Notes under the pieces: generated by a model
Database searches by the model: none
What the model was told of the DNA's origin: nothing
What the model saw: the letters and a program-made list of their open reading frames with translations, nothing else
Shown: positions 27,553 to 37,362 of the stretch, piece by piece
How the letters are laid out: every line of letters starts with the position of its first letter
How positions within the stretch are numbered: position 1 is the first letter of the stretch
Source of the DNA: Rhodospirillales bacterium
GTDB lineage: Bacteria; Pseudomonadota; Alphaproteobacteria; Rhodospirillales; Thalassospiraceae
Direction of reading: 5' to 3'
DNA length: 64,000 nucleotides
NCBI GenBank assembly: GCA_019634165.1
Contig: JAHQVT010000007.1
Span: forward strand, 248,001-312,000
Made by a program: the position numbers and the translations under genes

Positions 27553-28032
27553 TCAGGTGGTAATTTTTAAATGCTCATGCTTATGGGCATGCGCTTCGTC
27601 GCCTTCGCCGTGCTTATGGGTTTCGACATGCAATTCGCCCGGCACAGAATAAAGCTGTCCATGGCGGACACCGGGCTGCGCCAGCACCTTATCGGCAAAG
27701 GCCCGAATTTCAGAAAGACTTCCGCGCAAGGTCACACTTTCAAGGCAGGTGTCATGGTCAATGTGGAAATGCACGGTTGATACGGTAAGGTTGTGGTGTT
27801 CGTGCTGGGTGCTCATCAAGCGCGATGCCAGCATGCGTTCTTCATGGTCATAGACATAGTTTAGAACCGCAATCCCCACCCCGTCAGCATCTTCATCACG
27901 TTTGGTGTTTTGCAGTTTTTCGCGGATTAAATCGCGAAATCCCTCGGACCGGTTGGTATAGCCGCGACTGTCAAGGAAGGCGTCAAACGCCTCCATCAGG
28001 TCATCTTCGATGGAAACAGTTACACGGGTCAT
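27553..28032 (-). CDS. nikR: Nickel-responsive regulator NikR
   Basis: A 159-residue ribbon-helix-helix repressor with a C-terminal ACT-like metal domain. The N-terminus (MTRVTVSIEDDLMEAFD) is the DNA-binding ribbon. The four nickel ligands of E. coli NikR map to H77, H88, H90 and C96, all present. The C-terminal tail is histidine-rich (ETHKHGEGDEAHAHKHEH), an extension absent from E. coli that may buffer metal. No nickel importer gene is adjacent, so its targets are elsewhere. Confidence 0.94.
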   Translation of the reverse strand: MTRVTVSIEDDLMEAFDAFLDSRGYTNRSEGFRDLIREKLQNTKRDEDADGVGIAVLNYVYDHEERMLASRLMSTQHEHHNLTVSTVHFHIDHDTCLESVTLRGSLSEIRAFADKVLAQPGVRHGQLYSVPGELHVETHKHGEGDEAHAHKHEHLKITT

Positions 28033-28126
28033 GGCTTTGTCCTGATGGTCTTTTGATATAGTAGCGCAACCTTATCCGATTGACCGAAAAGTCAAAAGGC
28101 CGAACACAGATTAGGCGCACATGCAA

Positions 28127-29026
28127 TTATTGGGCAAACAACAATGCCACCCCAGCAAAGGCAAGACAGGTGCCCGCAACGGCCTGCCAGCCAACGGATT
28201 TGCGCAAAATGACACCTTCATAAACAATCAGTAAGACTGGCGGCAGAGCCATCAAAGTCGATGCAATCCCGACATTGGCATTCTGAACGGCAAACATTGA
28301 AAGCCACACCCCGATTGCCGGCCCGATCAACGCACCAAGAAACAGCCATTTTCCGACACTAGGAGCAATGCATGCGATCACGGTTCGGCGCAGACGGCCA
28401 AGCAACAACGCCATCCCCCACATGACAATGACCGCCACCAATGTTCTGATCCAGGTTGCCGAAAGTGCCGAATATCCGTCAATCAGGGCATATTTTGCGG
28501 TAATCAGGTTCGCCACCTGCCCGACGGCCCCGCCCAGACCAAACAGAATTCCCAACACATAATTACGCCCATCAACCCCAACCGGGCGCCCCTTCTTACC
28601 CAAGATAACAAGCAGCACCCCACCAATACCAAAGGCAATGCCGGTCATTTCGATCGGGCGCAGGACTTCATCAAACAGCACCCACGCCAAGATCGTGCCC
28701 ATGACCGGCACCGTTGACATTAACAGCATGGAAAGTCGCGCACCGATCATGACAAATGCCTGAAACAGCATGGCATCACCAATCACCAGCCCAAGTACGG
28801 ATGACAGCGATAACCACCCCAACTGTTCCCAACTAACGGCGCTCGGCCAAGGTTGCCCTTCAAGTATCCAGTGTAAAATGGTCAGGCAAAAGATCGAGCA
28901 AGCCAAGCGTCCGCGATTAACACTTTGTGCGCCTGCCTTTCCGCCGATATTGGAAAAGATCATGCTTGACGTCGCCCAACAGAGCGCGGCGGTAAGGGCA
29001 GCAGCCTCACCAAACAATGGGATCAT
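28127..29026 (-). CDS. DMT superfamily transporter, EamA type
   Basis: A 299-residue membrane protein with ten predicted segments and two EamA repeats, as in the copy at 18,536. Substrate unknown. Co-directional with nikR but separated by 94 bases, and in a family rarely linked to nickel, so functional linkage is doubtful. Confidence 0.9.
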   Translation of the reverse strand: MIPLFGEAAALTAALCWATSSMIFSNIGGKAGAQSVNRGRLACSIFCLTILHWILEGQPWPSAVSWEQLGWLSLSSVLGLVIGDAMLFQAFVMIGARLSMLLMSTVPVMGTILAWVLFDEVLRPIEMTGIAFGIGGVLLVILGKKGRPVGVDGRNYVLGILFGLGGAVGQVANLITAKYALIDGYSALSATWIRTLVAVIVMWGMALLLGRLRRTVIACIAPSVGKWLFLGALIGPAIGVWLSMFAVQNANVGIASTLMALPPVLLIVYEGVILRKSVGWQAVAGTCLAFAGVALLFAQ

Positions 29027-29271
29027 GGGGCGCGTTTCCAGATATTGGGATTAGAACCGACTTTGCCATCGGCTTTTGGCACACGTCTATAGTGGCGTAA
29101 ACCTCGAAAGGTTAAGCGCTATTTTCAAATAAGTTCAACAGCAATTGATAGATATGTCACCCCGGCCCAACGCCATTTCACCCCATAAGGTTCTTGGTTT
29201 TAGGCATCCAAAAGCATTCAGAATAGTTTGAAAAGCCATTGCGATCAGAGATCGTCGCAATACGGAAAGCT

Positions 29272-29299
29272 AGCCGCCCGTTCAATCAATCGGGCGGCT
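29272..29299 (-). terminator. Hairpin after the first binding-protein paralogue
   Basis: AGCCGCCCG and CGGGCGGCT arms around a 10-base loop, just past the stop at 29307 on the minus strand. The following T-run is weak, so efficiency is uncertain. Confidence 0.55.
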
Positions 29300-29306
29300 C
29301 TAAAAT

Positions 29307-30023
29307 TCAGGAATTTGTCTCGGATAAATCTTCGCGTGCAGCTTGGAAAATGTCTGTTCCGTGATTGAACTGAGGTAAAAGCGCCTCATATTCCTTACGC
29401 AGCCAGCTATAGTTGGTCAGGGATTCGACCTCTATCGCATAATAGCCAGCAGGGATGCCCCCTGTTAGAAGAAGCGAATGGTCATCTATCAGAACTCCGT
29501 CTAAACGCCCTTGGCGCATCATCGCCATCATCATGTCGGCACCGCCGGGCACGGTTACGATATCAGCGTACCCTGAAAGTTTATCAAGCCCCCAACTGGC
29601 GCCAAGCCAAACGCCAATTTCCTGATTTCGAAGATCGCTTAGCTTTTGGACATCTTTGTCCGCTGTCACCAAGACCCCTTTGGGCCGACCAACAACCGCA
29701 CCATGAACCAAGGGTATTCCGACAGACGTTCGGAAATCCGACACGCCAGAAAAAACCCCGTCAATCTCACCGCGCCGCAGTAAATCTGTCATGCGCTTGT
29801 TGGGTAGCCACACCGTATCAACACAGAGCCCAGCCTTGGCCATGGCCGCGCGATATTGCTCAGCCGAACGGTCCTGGTCTGCCATTTTTGGCAGAGCTAT
29901 TCTTAAACATACCTCGTCAGCATTGGCTGACGGCAGCAATTTGAAAGACAGAAAAAACGCCATCATCATAATGATGGCTCCCAGACAGGACCGAATGATC
30001 CCATTCGGCTTACGTGACGCCAT
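29307..30023 (-). CDS. Periplasmic binding protein-like, paralogue A
   Basis: A 238-residue protein with a signal peptide (hydrophobic core to about residue 30, ending LLPSANADE) and a short periplasmic-binding fold of the amino-acid type: VCLRIALPKMADQD, RRGEIDGVFSG, LRNQEIGVWLGASW, MRQGRLDGVLIDD. It is shorter than usual SBP_bac_3 proteins. A tandem paralogue follows at 30508. No permease is nearby, so it may be a sensor or orphan scavenger rather than a transporter part. Confidence 0.8.
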   Translation of the reverse strand: MASRKPNGIIRSCLGAIIMMMAFFLSFKLLPSANADEVCLRIALPKMADQDRSAEQYRAAMAKAGLCVDTVWLPNKRMTDLLRRGEIDGVFSGVSDFRTSVGIPLVHGAVVGRPKGVLVTADKDVQKLSDLRNQEIGVWLGASWGLDKLSGYADIVTVPGGADMMMAMMRQGRLDGVLIDDHSLLLTGGIPAGYYAIEVESLTNYSWLRKEYEALLPQFNHGTDIFQAAREDLSETNS

Positions 30024-30507
30024 TTATTCCCCCCAAGTCAGCAATAAATCCCTGCTCTATCCTGAGCAGTGGAAAATGTGCCGCTTCTCGCCTGTATGCC
30101 CGCCATCATTATCGTGTGGTCGAGTCATTATCGTTGGTTTTATAGCCCAGCTTTGTCACTGAGGCGAGGCAACTATAGAACCATAGGAAAGCCCGGCACA
30201 AGAGGGGCTGCTAGGGCACGAAAAGCGCACAGACCATTTAAATACAGTGCAACATTTCGAAATATCGGACAAACCTATGTAATGATTTGCGATTTGTGGC
30301 TTTGTGCGATGAGCTTGCTGCCCTGCAGCACCCAATACAGCCTTTAGTCTTATTGCTTTGACGCCCCGCAAACATTCGCACCCAAACCGATATGTGCCGT
30401 CACAAGCACTAAGAATCGGCTAAATATCTGATCAACGATCCGGCTGAAGGATCACGTTCGAAAGATGTAATAAATGCAGTCCCTTGCAGCCAAACTGACC
30501 TTTAAGA
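30024..30507. other. Gap between the two binding-protein paralogues
   Basis: 484 bases with no convincing gene. Short open frames on both strands lack ribosome sites and homology. I see no terminator, tRNA or clear operator; the promoter of the first paralogue must lie in its right part, but no hexamer pair is convincing. Confidence 0.5.
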
Positions 30508-31227
30508 TCAGTTCGTGACCCAATCGCCAAATCGCTTGCGGTAAAGGTCAATGCCCGCATTAAACGTCACCATATGCGATCGGTGCTCTTCTCTTAGCCA
30601 GCTATAGACCTTGTTATTTTTCAACACAGTCGCTGCAAAACCACCGATATCATGCATTTTGGAATATGAATATCCGTCTACCAGCATCGCATCAATGCGC
30701 CCCGCCAAAAGCATTTTTTCCATGATGACAGGACCACCGGGAATCTCGACTGTGTGTTCGTGGCCAAGGCTAACCTGCTTGGCCCAATCAAACCCAAGCC
30801 AAATGCCAAGAACCTGATCTTTCAAATCCTTGATACTGCGAACAGATGGTTTACGGGCAACCAACAATACCGGCACTTCCAAGACGGGAAAGCTTGATCG
30901 CAGCAATGGGACATTGACCAAACTTGGTAAATCGTCCGTCCAGCCAAAAATACCGTCAACCGAACCATGATCAAGTTCAACCACAGACCGGTTCAAAGGC
31001 ATCATCACTGGAACAACGCATTGCCCAGAAGCGGCCATATCTTGGCGAAAAAGTTCTGCTCCGCTTACAATTTCGTCATTGCCGATAACTTCGGGAAACA
31101 CAATACGAAGGCATCTTTCATCGGCAATTGCAGATGGCAAAAGACGAAACGAAAGCACCAAAGCGACAATTACAATAACAGTAGTCAAACCGGCCCGTAA
31201 AAGGCCGGTTATCTTCCCCTTAGACAT
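30508..31227 (-). CDS. Periplasmic binding protein-like, paralogue B
   Basis: A 239-residue paralogue of the protein at 29307, with matching plan: hydrophobic N-terminus ending LLPSAIADE, CLRIVFPEVIGND, LDHGSVDGIFGW, LKDQVLGIWLGFDW, LLAGRIDAMLVDG, VYSWLREEHRSH. Start at 31227 has GGGAGCAGGG upstream and gives the signal peptide; the frame is open 24 codons further. The two genes are close duplicates that have diverged substantially. Ligand unknown. Confidence 0.8.
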   Translation of the reverse strand: MSKGKITGLLRAGLTTVIVIVALVLSFRLLPSAIADERCLRIVFPEVIGNDEIVSGAELFRQDMAASGQCVVPVMMPLNRSVVELDHGSVDGIFGWTDDLPSLVNVPLLRSSFPVLEVPVLLVARKPSVRSIKDLKDQVLGIWLGFDWAKQVSLGHEHTVEIPGGPVIMEKMLLAGRIDAMLVDGYSYSKMHDIGGFAATVLKNNKVYSWLREEHRSHMVTFNAGIDLYRKRFGDWVTN

Positions 31228-31446
31228 CCCTGCTCCCTGACTTACGTTATAGTGTAAGCCCTTAAACCTCGTAGAACAGCTTGCCGACCCCGCCCCCAAA
31301 GCAGGTCAACACCCGATTTTCCTGATACGGAACAGCTTATCGGATTCGTCAGCCTGTGTGCAAAAACAAATCCCGCCAAAACAATACGTTAAAATACGTA
31401 CATCGGTGGCATGCGGGGAGAGGCTAAACGCGCTAAGAACTTGCCC

Positions 31447-34059
31447 CTAAAGGACTTCCTTAACCTTGGTTGCAAGGTCTTTTAAAGAAAATGGCTTAGG
31501 CAAGAAATGCACGCCATTTTCTTCGTCCAACTCGTCACGATAGGTATCTTCGGCATAGCCCGAGATAAAGATCACTTTAAGTTCCGGCTTTTGTTCGCGC
31601 AGCATTCTGATCAAGCTTGGCCCGTCGATACCGGGCATCACAACGTCCGAAATCACCAGATCAATCGTCTTGTCGGTATTGTTCAATACCTCAAGCGCAT
31701 TCTCGCCGTTATTGGCCTCCAGCACGTCATAACCCTTGCTGCGCAGCGCACGCGCACCAAAAGTTCGAACTGCGTCTTCGTCTTCAACCAAAAGGATGGC
31801 ACCCGTTCCCGTCAAATCACGTGACGGCAATTCTTCTGCCACTGCCTGGGTTTCAGCAAGTTCTTTTTCGGTTGCCTCATAGCGCGGCAGATAGATGGTA
31901 AAGGTCGTGCCTTTGCCTTCTTCGCTGTTCACCGCAATGAAACCGCCGGTCTGTTTGACAATGCCATAAACCGTCGACAGACCAAGGCCTGTCCCCTCGC
32001 CGCGCTGCTTGGTCGAAAAGAAGGGCTCGAAAATACGTGTCAGGTTATCCTTGGGAATCCCAATGCCCGTATCCGTCACCTTGATACCAATATAATCCCC
32101 CGGCGGGATAATTTCGGTCCCGGTTGCCGTTGGCTCGTCAACGATTTCGGTACTGGTTTGAACGGTTAATGTGCCGCCCTCACCTGCCATCGCATCGCGG
32201 GCATTGACCACAAGATTAATGATCACCTGATCAAGCTGGCCCGGATCGACCTTGACCAATCCAATATCGCGGCCATGGGTGACTTTAAGGTCGATCTTTT
32301 CACCAATCAGACGGCGCAAAAGGTTCGACATCTCAGCCAACGCATCGGTGATATTGATGATTTTTGGCTGCAAGGTCTGACGACGCGAAAACGCCAAAAG
32401 CTGCCGGACAAGATTGGCAGCACGATTGGCATTCTGTTTGATCTGCATGATGTCGGCAAAGCTGGGATCACCCGGTCCGTGACGCGACAGCAACAAATCA
32501 CAGAACCCGATCATCGCAGTCAGAAGGTTATTGAAGTCATGCGCAACCCCACCGGCAAGCTGACCAACAGCCTGCATTTTCTGGGACTGGGCAAATTGTT
32601 CCTCAAGGTTCTTTTGTTCAGTCGTATCAAGGAAGTTCAAAAGCAACGCGCCAGCTTCGCCAGAACGCCCGGCAACCCGCTGCAGATAAATCTGCGCAGC
32701 AACGCCGCGTGCCCCGGCAAGACGGGCTTCGATCTGACCGCCCTTGCCCATGCCCATCACGGCCTTAGACAAATAGCGCGCCACTTCGTCACGGTCTTCT
32801 GGCAGGATCAGCTCCAAGATCGAGCGACCAACAACCTTGTCGTGATTTTGCCCCGCCGTATCAATAAAGGCGCGGTTGGCATCGGTCACCGTGCCTGACA
32901 TATCCGCCAGAACGATCGAAAGCGGGCTTTCATCAAAGAACCAGCGCACCCGACGTTCGGTTTCCGCCAATGCATGTTCCCATTCATGGGCCGGCATCGG
33001 ATCCGGGAAAATCACCGCCTGACTGCGAACAGGCCCAGTGCCCGGCGCATTTATCGAATGGGTGACAAAACAACGGATCGGCTCGCCGCCATTGACCTTG
33101 AATTTGACCTCGCCGTTGATGCCATCACCAACAATCAGGTCTGCAAGTTCGACTGTGCCATTGTTGAATTCTTCGGGCTCCCCGCCAAGCCAACTGGCCA
33201 GACGACGGTTGAGATAAAGAATACGACCTTCTTCATCAAGCCCACACACACCAACGGGCAAGCGTTCGATCATCTGATCGGCATGTTCAAACCCGCCTGC
33301 AGCGGCTGCCACCGGAAGGGTTGCAGCCATTTCAGAGGCCATTTCAGCAGAAAGAGGTGCTGAAAGCGCAAAGCTTGGCTGCTCATCTTCGGAGGTTAGA
33401 AGAAGCGAGCTTTCCCCATCACGCATGACCGATGCATCGACCCCGTCCACCGTCCACAACATCTGCCCGGCCCGTGCGTTGGCGGCTGTGACGGAAACCC
33501 GCAAACACGGCCCCTTTGATGTGGGCTGCGAACCTTCTGCTTCTTTCGCATCTTCTGCTTTGGTTTCTTCTGAAACCTGATCATTGCCTTGTTCGGCGTC
33601 TGCAAACTTTTCAGACCGCGACAGATCAATAAACATCTGCCCGCTTTCGCCCCGCATTGCACGGGTACGCATTTCGGCAAGATCATCGCTGCCGATGCCA
33701 AGGAACGACAGCCGCGCTTCAAGCGCGGAAAGCATGTCCGATCCCGGTTCGATACCAAGTTTGTGAGAAAAGGCAGGGTTGGCATAAATCGTTCTGCCAT
33801 ACGCATCAATCAGCGCAACGCCAATATCAGATTTTGCAAGTCCGGCAACCAACGGGCCCAGTTCAGCATGACCGCCATTTCGCCAGCGCGCCGACAGTGC
33901 CAATGCCGCCACGGCAACAATGGCCACCCCTGTGACCATCCCGCCGATGATCCACATTAAACGCGCGTCAAGACCTGCCTTTGCCAGAACATCCATAAGG
34001 ACGAAGACAAACGCAACGAATGCGACACTTACAGCAAGGATGAGCCCCCGAAACAGCAC
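31447..34059 (-). CDS. cckA: Hybrid histidine kinase CckA
   Basis: Master cell-cycle kinase of alphaproteobacteria that phosphorylates CtrA through ChpT. The 870-residue protein has two N-terminal membrane segments (about 5-28 and 34-57), PAS-like sensing regions (about 75-400), a HisKA/HATPase core with H507 in GGVAHDFNN, and a C-terminal receiver with D805 in ISDVVMPG and K855 in PKPF. The start is GTG at 34059. It lies 106 bases beyond flhB on the same strand, as in several relatives, so its transcription may partly follow the flagellar genes. Confidence 0.93.
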   Translation of the reverse strand: MLFRGLILAVSVAFVAFVFVLMDVLAKAGLDARLMWIIGGMVTGVAIVAVAALALSARWRNGGHAELGPLVAGLAKSDIGVALIDAYGRTIYANPAFSHKLGIEPGSDMLSALEARLSFLGIGSDDLAEMRTRAMRGESGQMFIDLSRSEKFADAEQGNDQVSEETKAEDAKEAEGSQPTSKGPCLRVSVTAANARAGQMLWTVDGVDASVMRDGESSLLLTSEDEQPSFALSAPLSAEMASEMAATLPVAAAAGGFEHADQMIERLPVGVCGLDEEGRILYLNRRLASWLGGEPEEFNNGTVELADLIVGDGINGEVKFKVNGGEPIRCFVTHSINAPGTGPVRSQAVIFPDPMPAHEWEHALAETERRVRWFFDESPLSIVLADMSGTVTDANRAFIDTAGQNHDKVVGRSILELILPEDRDEVARYLSKAVMGMGKGGQIEARLAGARGVAAQIYLQRVAGRSGEAGALLLNFLDTTEQKNLEEQFAQSQKMQAVGQLAGGVAHDFNNLLTAMIGFCDLLLSRHGPGDPSFADIMQIKQNANRAANLVRQLLAFSRRQTLQPKIINITDALAEMSNLLRRLIGEKIDLKVTHGRDIGLVKVDPGQLDQVIINLVVNARDAMAGEGGTLTVQTSTEIVDEPTATGTEIIPPGDYIGIKVTDTGIGIPKDNLTRIFEPFFSTKQRGEGTGLGLSTVYGIVKQTGGFIAVNSEEGKGTTFTIYLPRYEATEKELAETQAVAEELPSRDLTGTGAILLVEDEDAVRTFGARALRSKGYDVLEANNGENALEVLNNTDKTIDLVISDVVMPGIDGPSLIRMLREQKPELKVIFISGYAEDTYRDELDEENGVHFLPKPFSLKDLATKVKEVL

Positions 34060-34165
34060 GCGACCGCCTTTAGCACCAATAACTTAACAATATAGTCTAT
34101 ACTTTTAGCTGCTTATCGCCCAACTGGCTACCGACAAGTTTGCAGCCTGCAACCAAGCTTGAAAA

Positions 34166-35236
34166 TCAGCCAAGCTTCTTGCCCTTTTGGCGAAACACGA
34201 AGGATATGATTTCAGCAACCGCCTTGTAATGTTCTGGCGGAATTTCCTGATCGACCTCAACCGTTGCAAACAGGGCACGTGCCACCGGCGGGTTTTCCAT
34301 GATTGAGATGTTGTGTTCTTCGGCAACCTCACGAATTTTAAGCGCGATATTATCCTGACCTTTGGCCACACACATCGGGGCGGCCATTTCGCCAACGTCA
34401 TATTTCAGGGCAACAGCGAAGTGCGTCGGGTTTGTGATCACCACATCAGCCTTGGGAACGTTTGACATCATGCGCTGTTGCGCACGTTCCATTCTGATCT
34501 GACGCACCTTGGCCTTGATTTCGGGGCTACCTTCGGTCTGCTTGAACTCGTCCTTGATCTCCTGCTTGGACATTTTCATCTGCTTGGTGAATTCATAGCG
34601 TTGATAGGCAAAATCAAGCCCGGCAATCACCGCTGTGAGCGAAATTGTCGCAATCATCAAGATCACGATCATGTCGTATAACCGCTCAAGAGTTAGTGTG
34701 AGTGAAAGCTGGGGATAAAGCTCGATATCAAGCATTTCGGGCATGATCACCAATGTAAGGACAACACCGACCAGAATGATCTTGCTGACATTCTTGATGA
34801 ACTCGACCATCGTTTTCATCGAAAACTGGTTTTTAAGCCCTTTCAATGGATTGAGTTTCTCGGGTTTTGGTTCGATCCGATCAAGTGAAACCACAAGGCC
34901 GTTCTGCACCAGATGCCCCGCAGCAGCAAAAAACACCAACAACACAAACGGAATACCCAGCACCCACAGCATGCCAATGATGACGTCTTTGAACAGCAAA
35001 GGAAGCCCGGCATCAGAGACATCAAACATGTGCGGGTGTTCGACGAAACCAAAAGCCAAGTCACGTACACCTTTGGCCATTTCTGGCCCCATCATGATCA
35101 TGACAAGACCACCACCAAACAACAGCATGAAGTTGCCGACTTCCTTGGAAACCGGCACCTGACCCTTTTTTCGGGCATCCTCAAGCTTTTTACTTGTGGG
35201 GTCTTCTGTCTTTTGGCTGTCGTCTTCTTCTGCCAT
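34166..35236 (-). CDS. flhB: Flagellar export switch protein FlhB
   Basis: Membrane gate of the flagellar type III exporter, switching substrate class after self-cleavage. The 356-residue product has four membrane segments and a cytoplasmic domain with the self-cleavage motif NPTH (about 269-272) in ITNPTHFAVALKY. Start at 35236 (MAEEDDSQ); a GTG four codons earlier is less likely. Follows fliR by about 50 bases. Confidence 0.97.
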   Translation of the reverse strand: MAEEDDSQKTEDPTSKKLEDARKKGQVPVSKEVGNFMLLFGGGLVMIMMGPEMAKGVRDLAFGFVEHPHMFDVSDAGLPLLFKDVIIGMLWVLGIPFVLLVFFAAAGHLVQNGLVVSLDRIEPKPEKLNPLKGLKNQFSMKTMVEFIKNVSKIILVGVVLTLVIMPEMLDIELYPQLSLTLTLERLYDMIVILMIATISLTAVIAGLDFAYQRYEFTKQMKMSKQEIKDEFKQTEGSPEIKAKVRQIRMERAQQRMMSNVPKADVVITNPTHFAVALKYDVGEMAAPMCVAKGQDNIALKIREVAEEHNISIMENPPVARALFATVEVDQEIPPEHYKAVAEIISFVFRQKGKKLG

Positions 35237-35288
35237 TGGCAAACCCACTTTTGGCTGATACGGGCAAACACGTGCCGGTGATCAGGCC

Positions 35289-36053
35289 TTACGGATTGAG
35301 AAACGCCTCAAGCCCGTTCTCGAAATATCCAAGATACACCATCATCATGGATGGCAGAGCCAAGGTCAATAAAAGCAGTGCAAGTGCAATTTGGATCGGC
35401 ATTGCGACAAAGAATACCGGCAATTGCGGCATCAATTTATTAAGCAAACCCAACGCGATCTGCAGACAGATCGCAACAATCAGAAACGGTGCGGATAGCT
35501 GGGTCGCGATTGCAAAACTGTCAGTGATGGCGGTGGCGAAAAACTCGCTCATATCCCCAACAGGTAAGATCCCACCGGGCGGAAACAAGGTATAGCTTTC
35601 AAACACAGCCTGAATCATTAAATGATCCATCCCGGTCGTAAACAGCAACACCAGCCCAACCTGCAGCAAAAAGTTTCCCGTCACCGCACTTTGCGCCCCA
35701 GACAATGGATCGGCACTAAACGCATTGGCCATAGATGACAGGTAGGCAATAATTGACCCAGCCGTTTGCAGGCCCGCCATCATGACCTGTGCAAACAGCG
35801 CAAAGAACAGTCCCACAGTGACTTCATAGGTAATCTCGACAAGAAGTGAAGTCGCATCTGCCGGTTGCGGCGGGAAGAGTGGTCCGGCCAATGGCGAAAT
35901 CACGACAGCGACCCAAAAGGCAAACAAAAGACGCGCACGGGCAGGCACCGCGCGGGCACCAATACCGGGCATAAAGGCAAATGCTGCCCCCACCCTGGCG
36001 AAAGTCATCAGGACGACATAGACGTTAAGGGTAAGTAGTTCCTGAAGATCCAT
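35289..36053 (-). CDS. fliR: Flagellar export protein FliR
   Basis: A 254-residue membrane protein with about six segments, starting MDLQELLTLNVYVVLM. FliR-type motifs include LLFTTGMDHLMIQAV and the N-terminal FARVGAAFAFMPG. Part of the FliPQR export gate. Between fliQ and flhB in the usual order. Confidence 0.96.
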   Translation of the reverse strand: MDLQELLTLNVYVVLMTFARVGAAFAFMPGIGARAVPARARLLFAFWVAVVISPLAGPLFPPQPADATSLLVEITYEVTVGLFFALFAQVMMAGLQTAGSIIAYLSSMANAFSADPLSGAQSAVTGNFLLQVGLVLLFTTGMDHLMIQAVFESYTLFPPGGILPVGDMSEFFATAITDSFAIATQLSAPFLIVAICLQIALGLLNKLMPQLPVFFVAMPIQIALALLLLTLALPSMMMVYLGYFENGLEAFLNP

Positions 36054-36105
36054 TTTGTCTTCGGCTGCCTTACATCAGCGCAACAAACGCACTGTATTTT
36101 CGTCG

Positions 36106-36375
36106 CTAATTGGGTAGGCCAATGAAATGGTCAACCATACGCCCCATGAATTCGGTGAGTTCCGTAATCATCCACGGCAACAGAACCAAAAGGGCCATGA
36201 ACATTACAAGGATTTTGGGCACAAAAGTCAGGGTCATTTCCTGAATCTGTGTCAAAGCCTGAAACAGCGCAACAATCAGACCAACACCAAGTGCGATCAA
36301 CATCAGCGGCGTGGTCACCTTCAGCAGCGTCCAAACTGCGTCATAGGCCACATCCATGATTTCCGCTTGATCCAT
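36106..36375 (-). CDS. fliQ: Flagellar export protein FliQ
   Basis: An 89-residue, two-segment export gate subunit (MDQAEIMDVAYDAVWTLLK ... GVGLIVALFQALTQIQE). Start at 36375 has GGAAGA upstream and gives the family length; the open frame is 20 codons longer. It follows a strong terminator, so fliQ-fliR-flhB may have their own promoter. Confidence 0.96.
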   Translation of the reverse strand: MDQAEIMDVAYDAVWTLLKVTTPLMLIALGVGLIVALFQALTQIQEMTLTFVPKILVMFMALLVLLPWMITELTEFMGRMVDHFIGLPN

Positions 36376-36495
36376 CTGGTCTTCCCGCCTCGCCTTCACA
36401 TCCATGCAGTACATTGAAGTACCGACATTATTCATACAGGATTTGACAAGCCTATTGCCATAAATTCCTGCTTTGTCTTGTGGATATTAAAACTA

Positions 36496-36523
36496 AAAAA
36501 GCCGCACGAATACGTACGGCTTT
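36496..36523 (-). terminator. Terminator between fliE and fliQ
   Basis: AAAGCCG and CGGCTTT arms with an inner ACG/CGT stem and AATA loop; on the minus strand it is followed by TTTTTT. A strong terminator inside what is usually one operon. Confidence 0.85.
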
Positions 36524-36560
36524 GCCACATGTTCACAATCACAAAGATCTGACACAAAGA

Positions 36561-36887
36561 TCAGACCGGCATATTCAGAATACTCTGATAGGCTTCAACA
36601 GCCTTGTCGCGAACCGAAACCACCGTACGCAAGGTCACTTCGGCTGCTGAAACAGCCGTGACAACTTCGTGAAGTTCGGCATCGCCCGAAATGGCCTTTT
36701 GGGTCATCTGTTCACTTATCGTCATTGTGTCGCGGGCATCATGTGCCGCGCCACGAACCATATCGGCAAAACTTTCCCCCGGGTTCACAGCCGTGCCAGT
36801 ACCAGTCACTGTTTCAGCGACGGTATTTGTCTTGCCTGCTGCCGCATTGCGGTAGGCAGAAACGGCATCGTTAAAGCTAGAAACCAT
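36561..36887 (-). CDS. fliE: Flagellar hook-basal body protein FliE
   Basis: A 108-residue protein joining MS ring to rod. The C-terminus (VSAAEVTLRTVVSVRDKAVEAYQSILNMPV) is the FliE signature. Third gene of flgB-flgC-fliE, followed by a terminator. Confidence 0.96.
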   Translation of the reverse strand: MVSSFNDAVSAYRNAAAGKTNTVAETVTGTGTAVNPGESFADMVRGAAHDARDTMTISEQMTQKAISGDAELHEVVTAVSAAEVTLRTVVSVRDKAVEAYQSILNMPV

Positions 36888-36932
36888 CGGTCTTATTCCT
36901 TAAACGTGTTCAGCACCTTTGATATCGACTTC

Positions 36933-37340
36933 TTACTGCAGAATATCAAGGGTCTTGAGCAACATACTCCGCGAAGACTGGATCACATTGAGGTTGGCCT
37001 CATAGGAACGCTGTGCTTCGCGCATATCCATCATTTCAACCAATGTTTCAACATTCGGGGTCTGAACATAACCCTGATCGTTGGCAGCCGGATGGCTTGG
37101 TTCGTATTTCATACCAAAATCTGAACGATCTGGCATTACCTTATTAACCTTGACCATCTCGGCACCAACTTCGCGGTCCATGACATTCTTGAATGTCAGG
37201 AGCTTACGACGATAGGGTTCCTGCCCCGGCGCGGTCGGAAGACTGTCAGCGTTGGCAACGTTTTCTGCAGCAATACGAAGACGGGTCCCCTGTGCACGCA
37301 TACCAGCAGCAGAGATTTTGAAAGCCTTGTAAAGTTCCAT
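36933..37340 (-). CDS. flgC: Flagellar proximal rod protein FlgC
   Basis: A 135-residue rod subunit beginning with the rod/hook N-terminal pattern (MELYKAFKISAAGMRAQGTRLRIAAENVANADS) and ending with the conserved C-terminal helix (EANLNVIQSSRSMLLKTLDILQ). Follows flgB by 22 bases. Confidence 0.97.
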   Translation of the reverse strand: MELYKAFKISAAGMRAQGTRLRIAAENVANADSLPTAPGQEPYRRKLLTFKNVMDREVGAEMVKVNKVMPDRSDFGMKYEPSHPAANDQGYVQTPNVETLVEMMDMREAQRSYEANLNVIQSSRSMLLKTLDILQ

Positions 37341-37362
37341 GATCTTAACTCTCTACTATCGG

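Noticed and set aside
36445-36460. Sigma-54-like TGGCA-N6-TTGT before fliQ on the minus strand
   Set aside because: The -12 has GT in place of the essential GC at the right distance, so I did not call a promoter.
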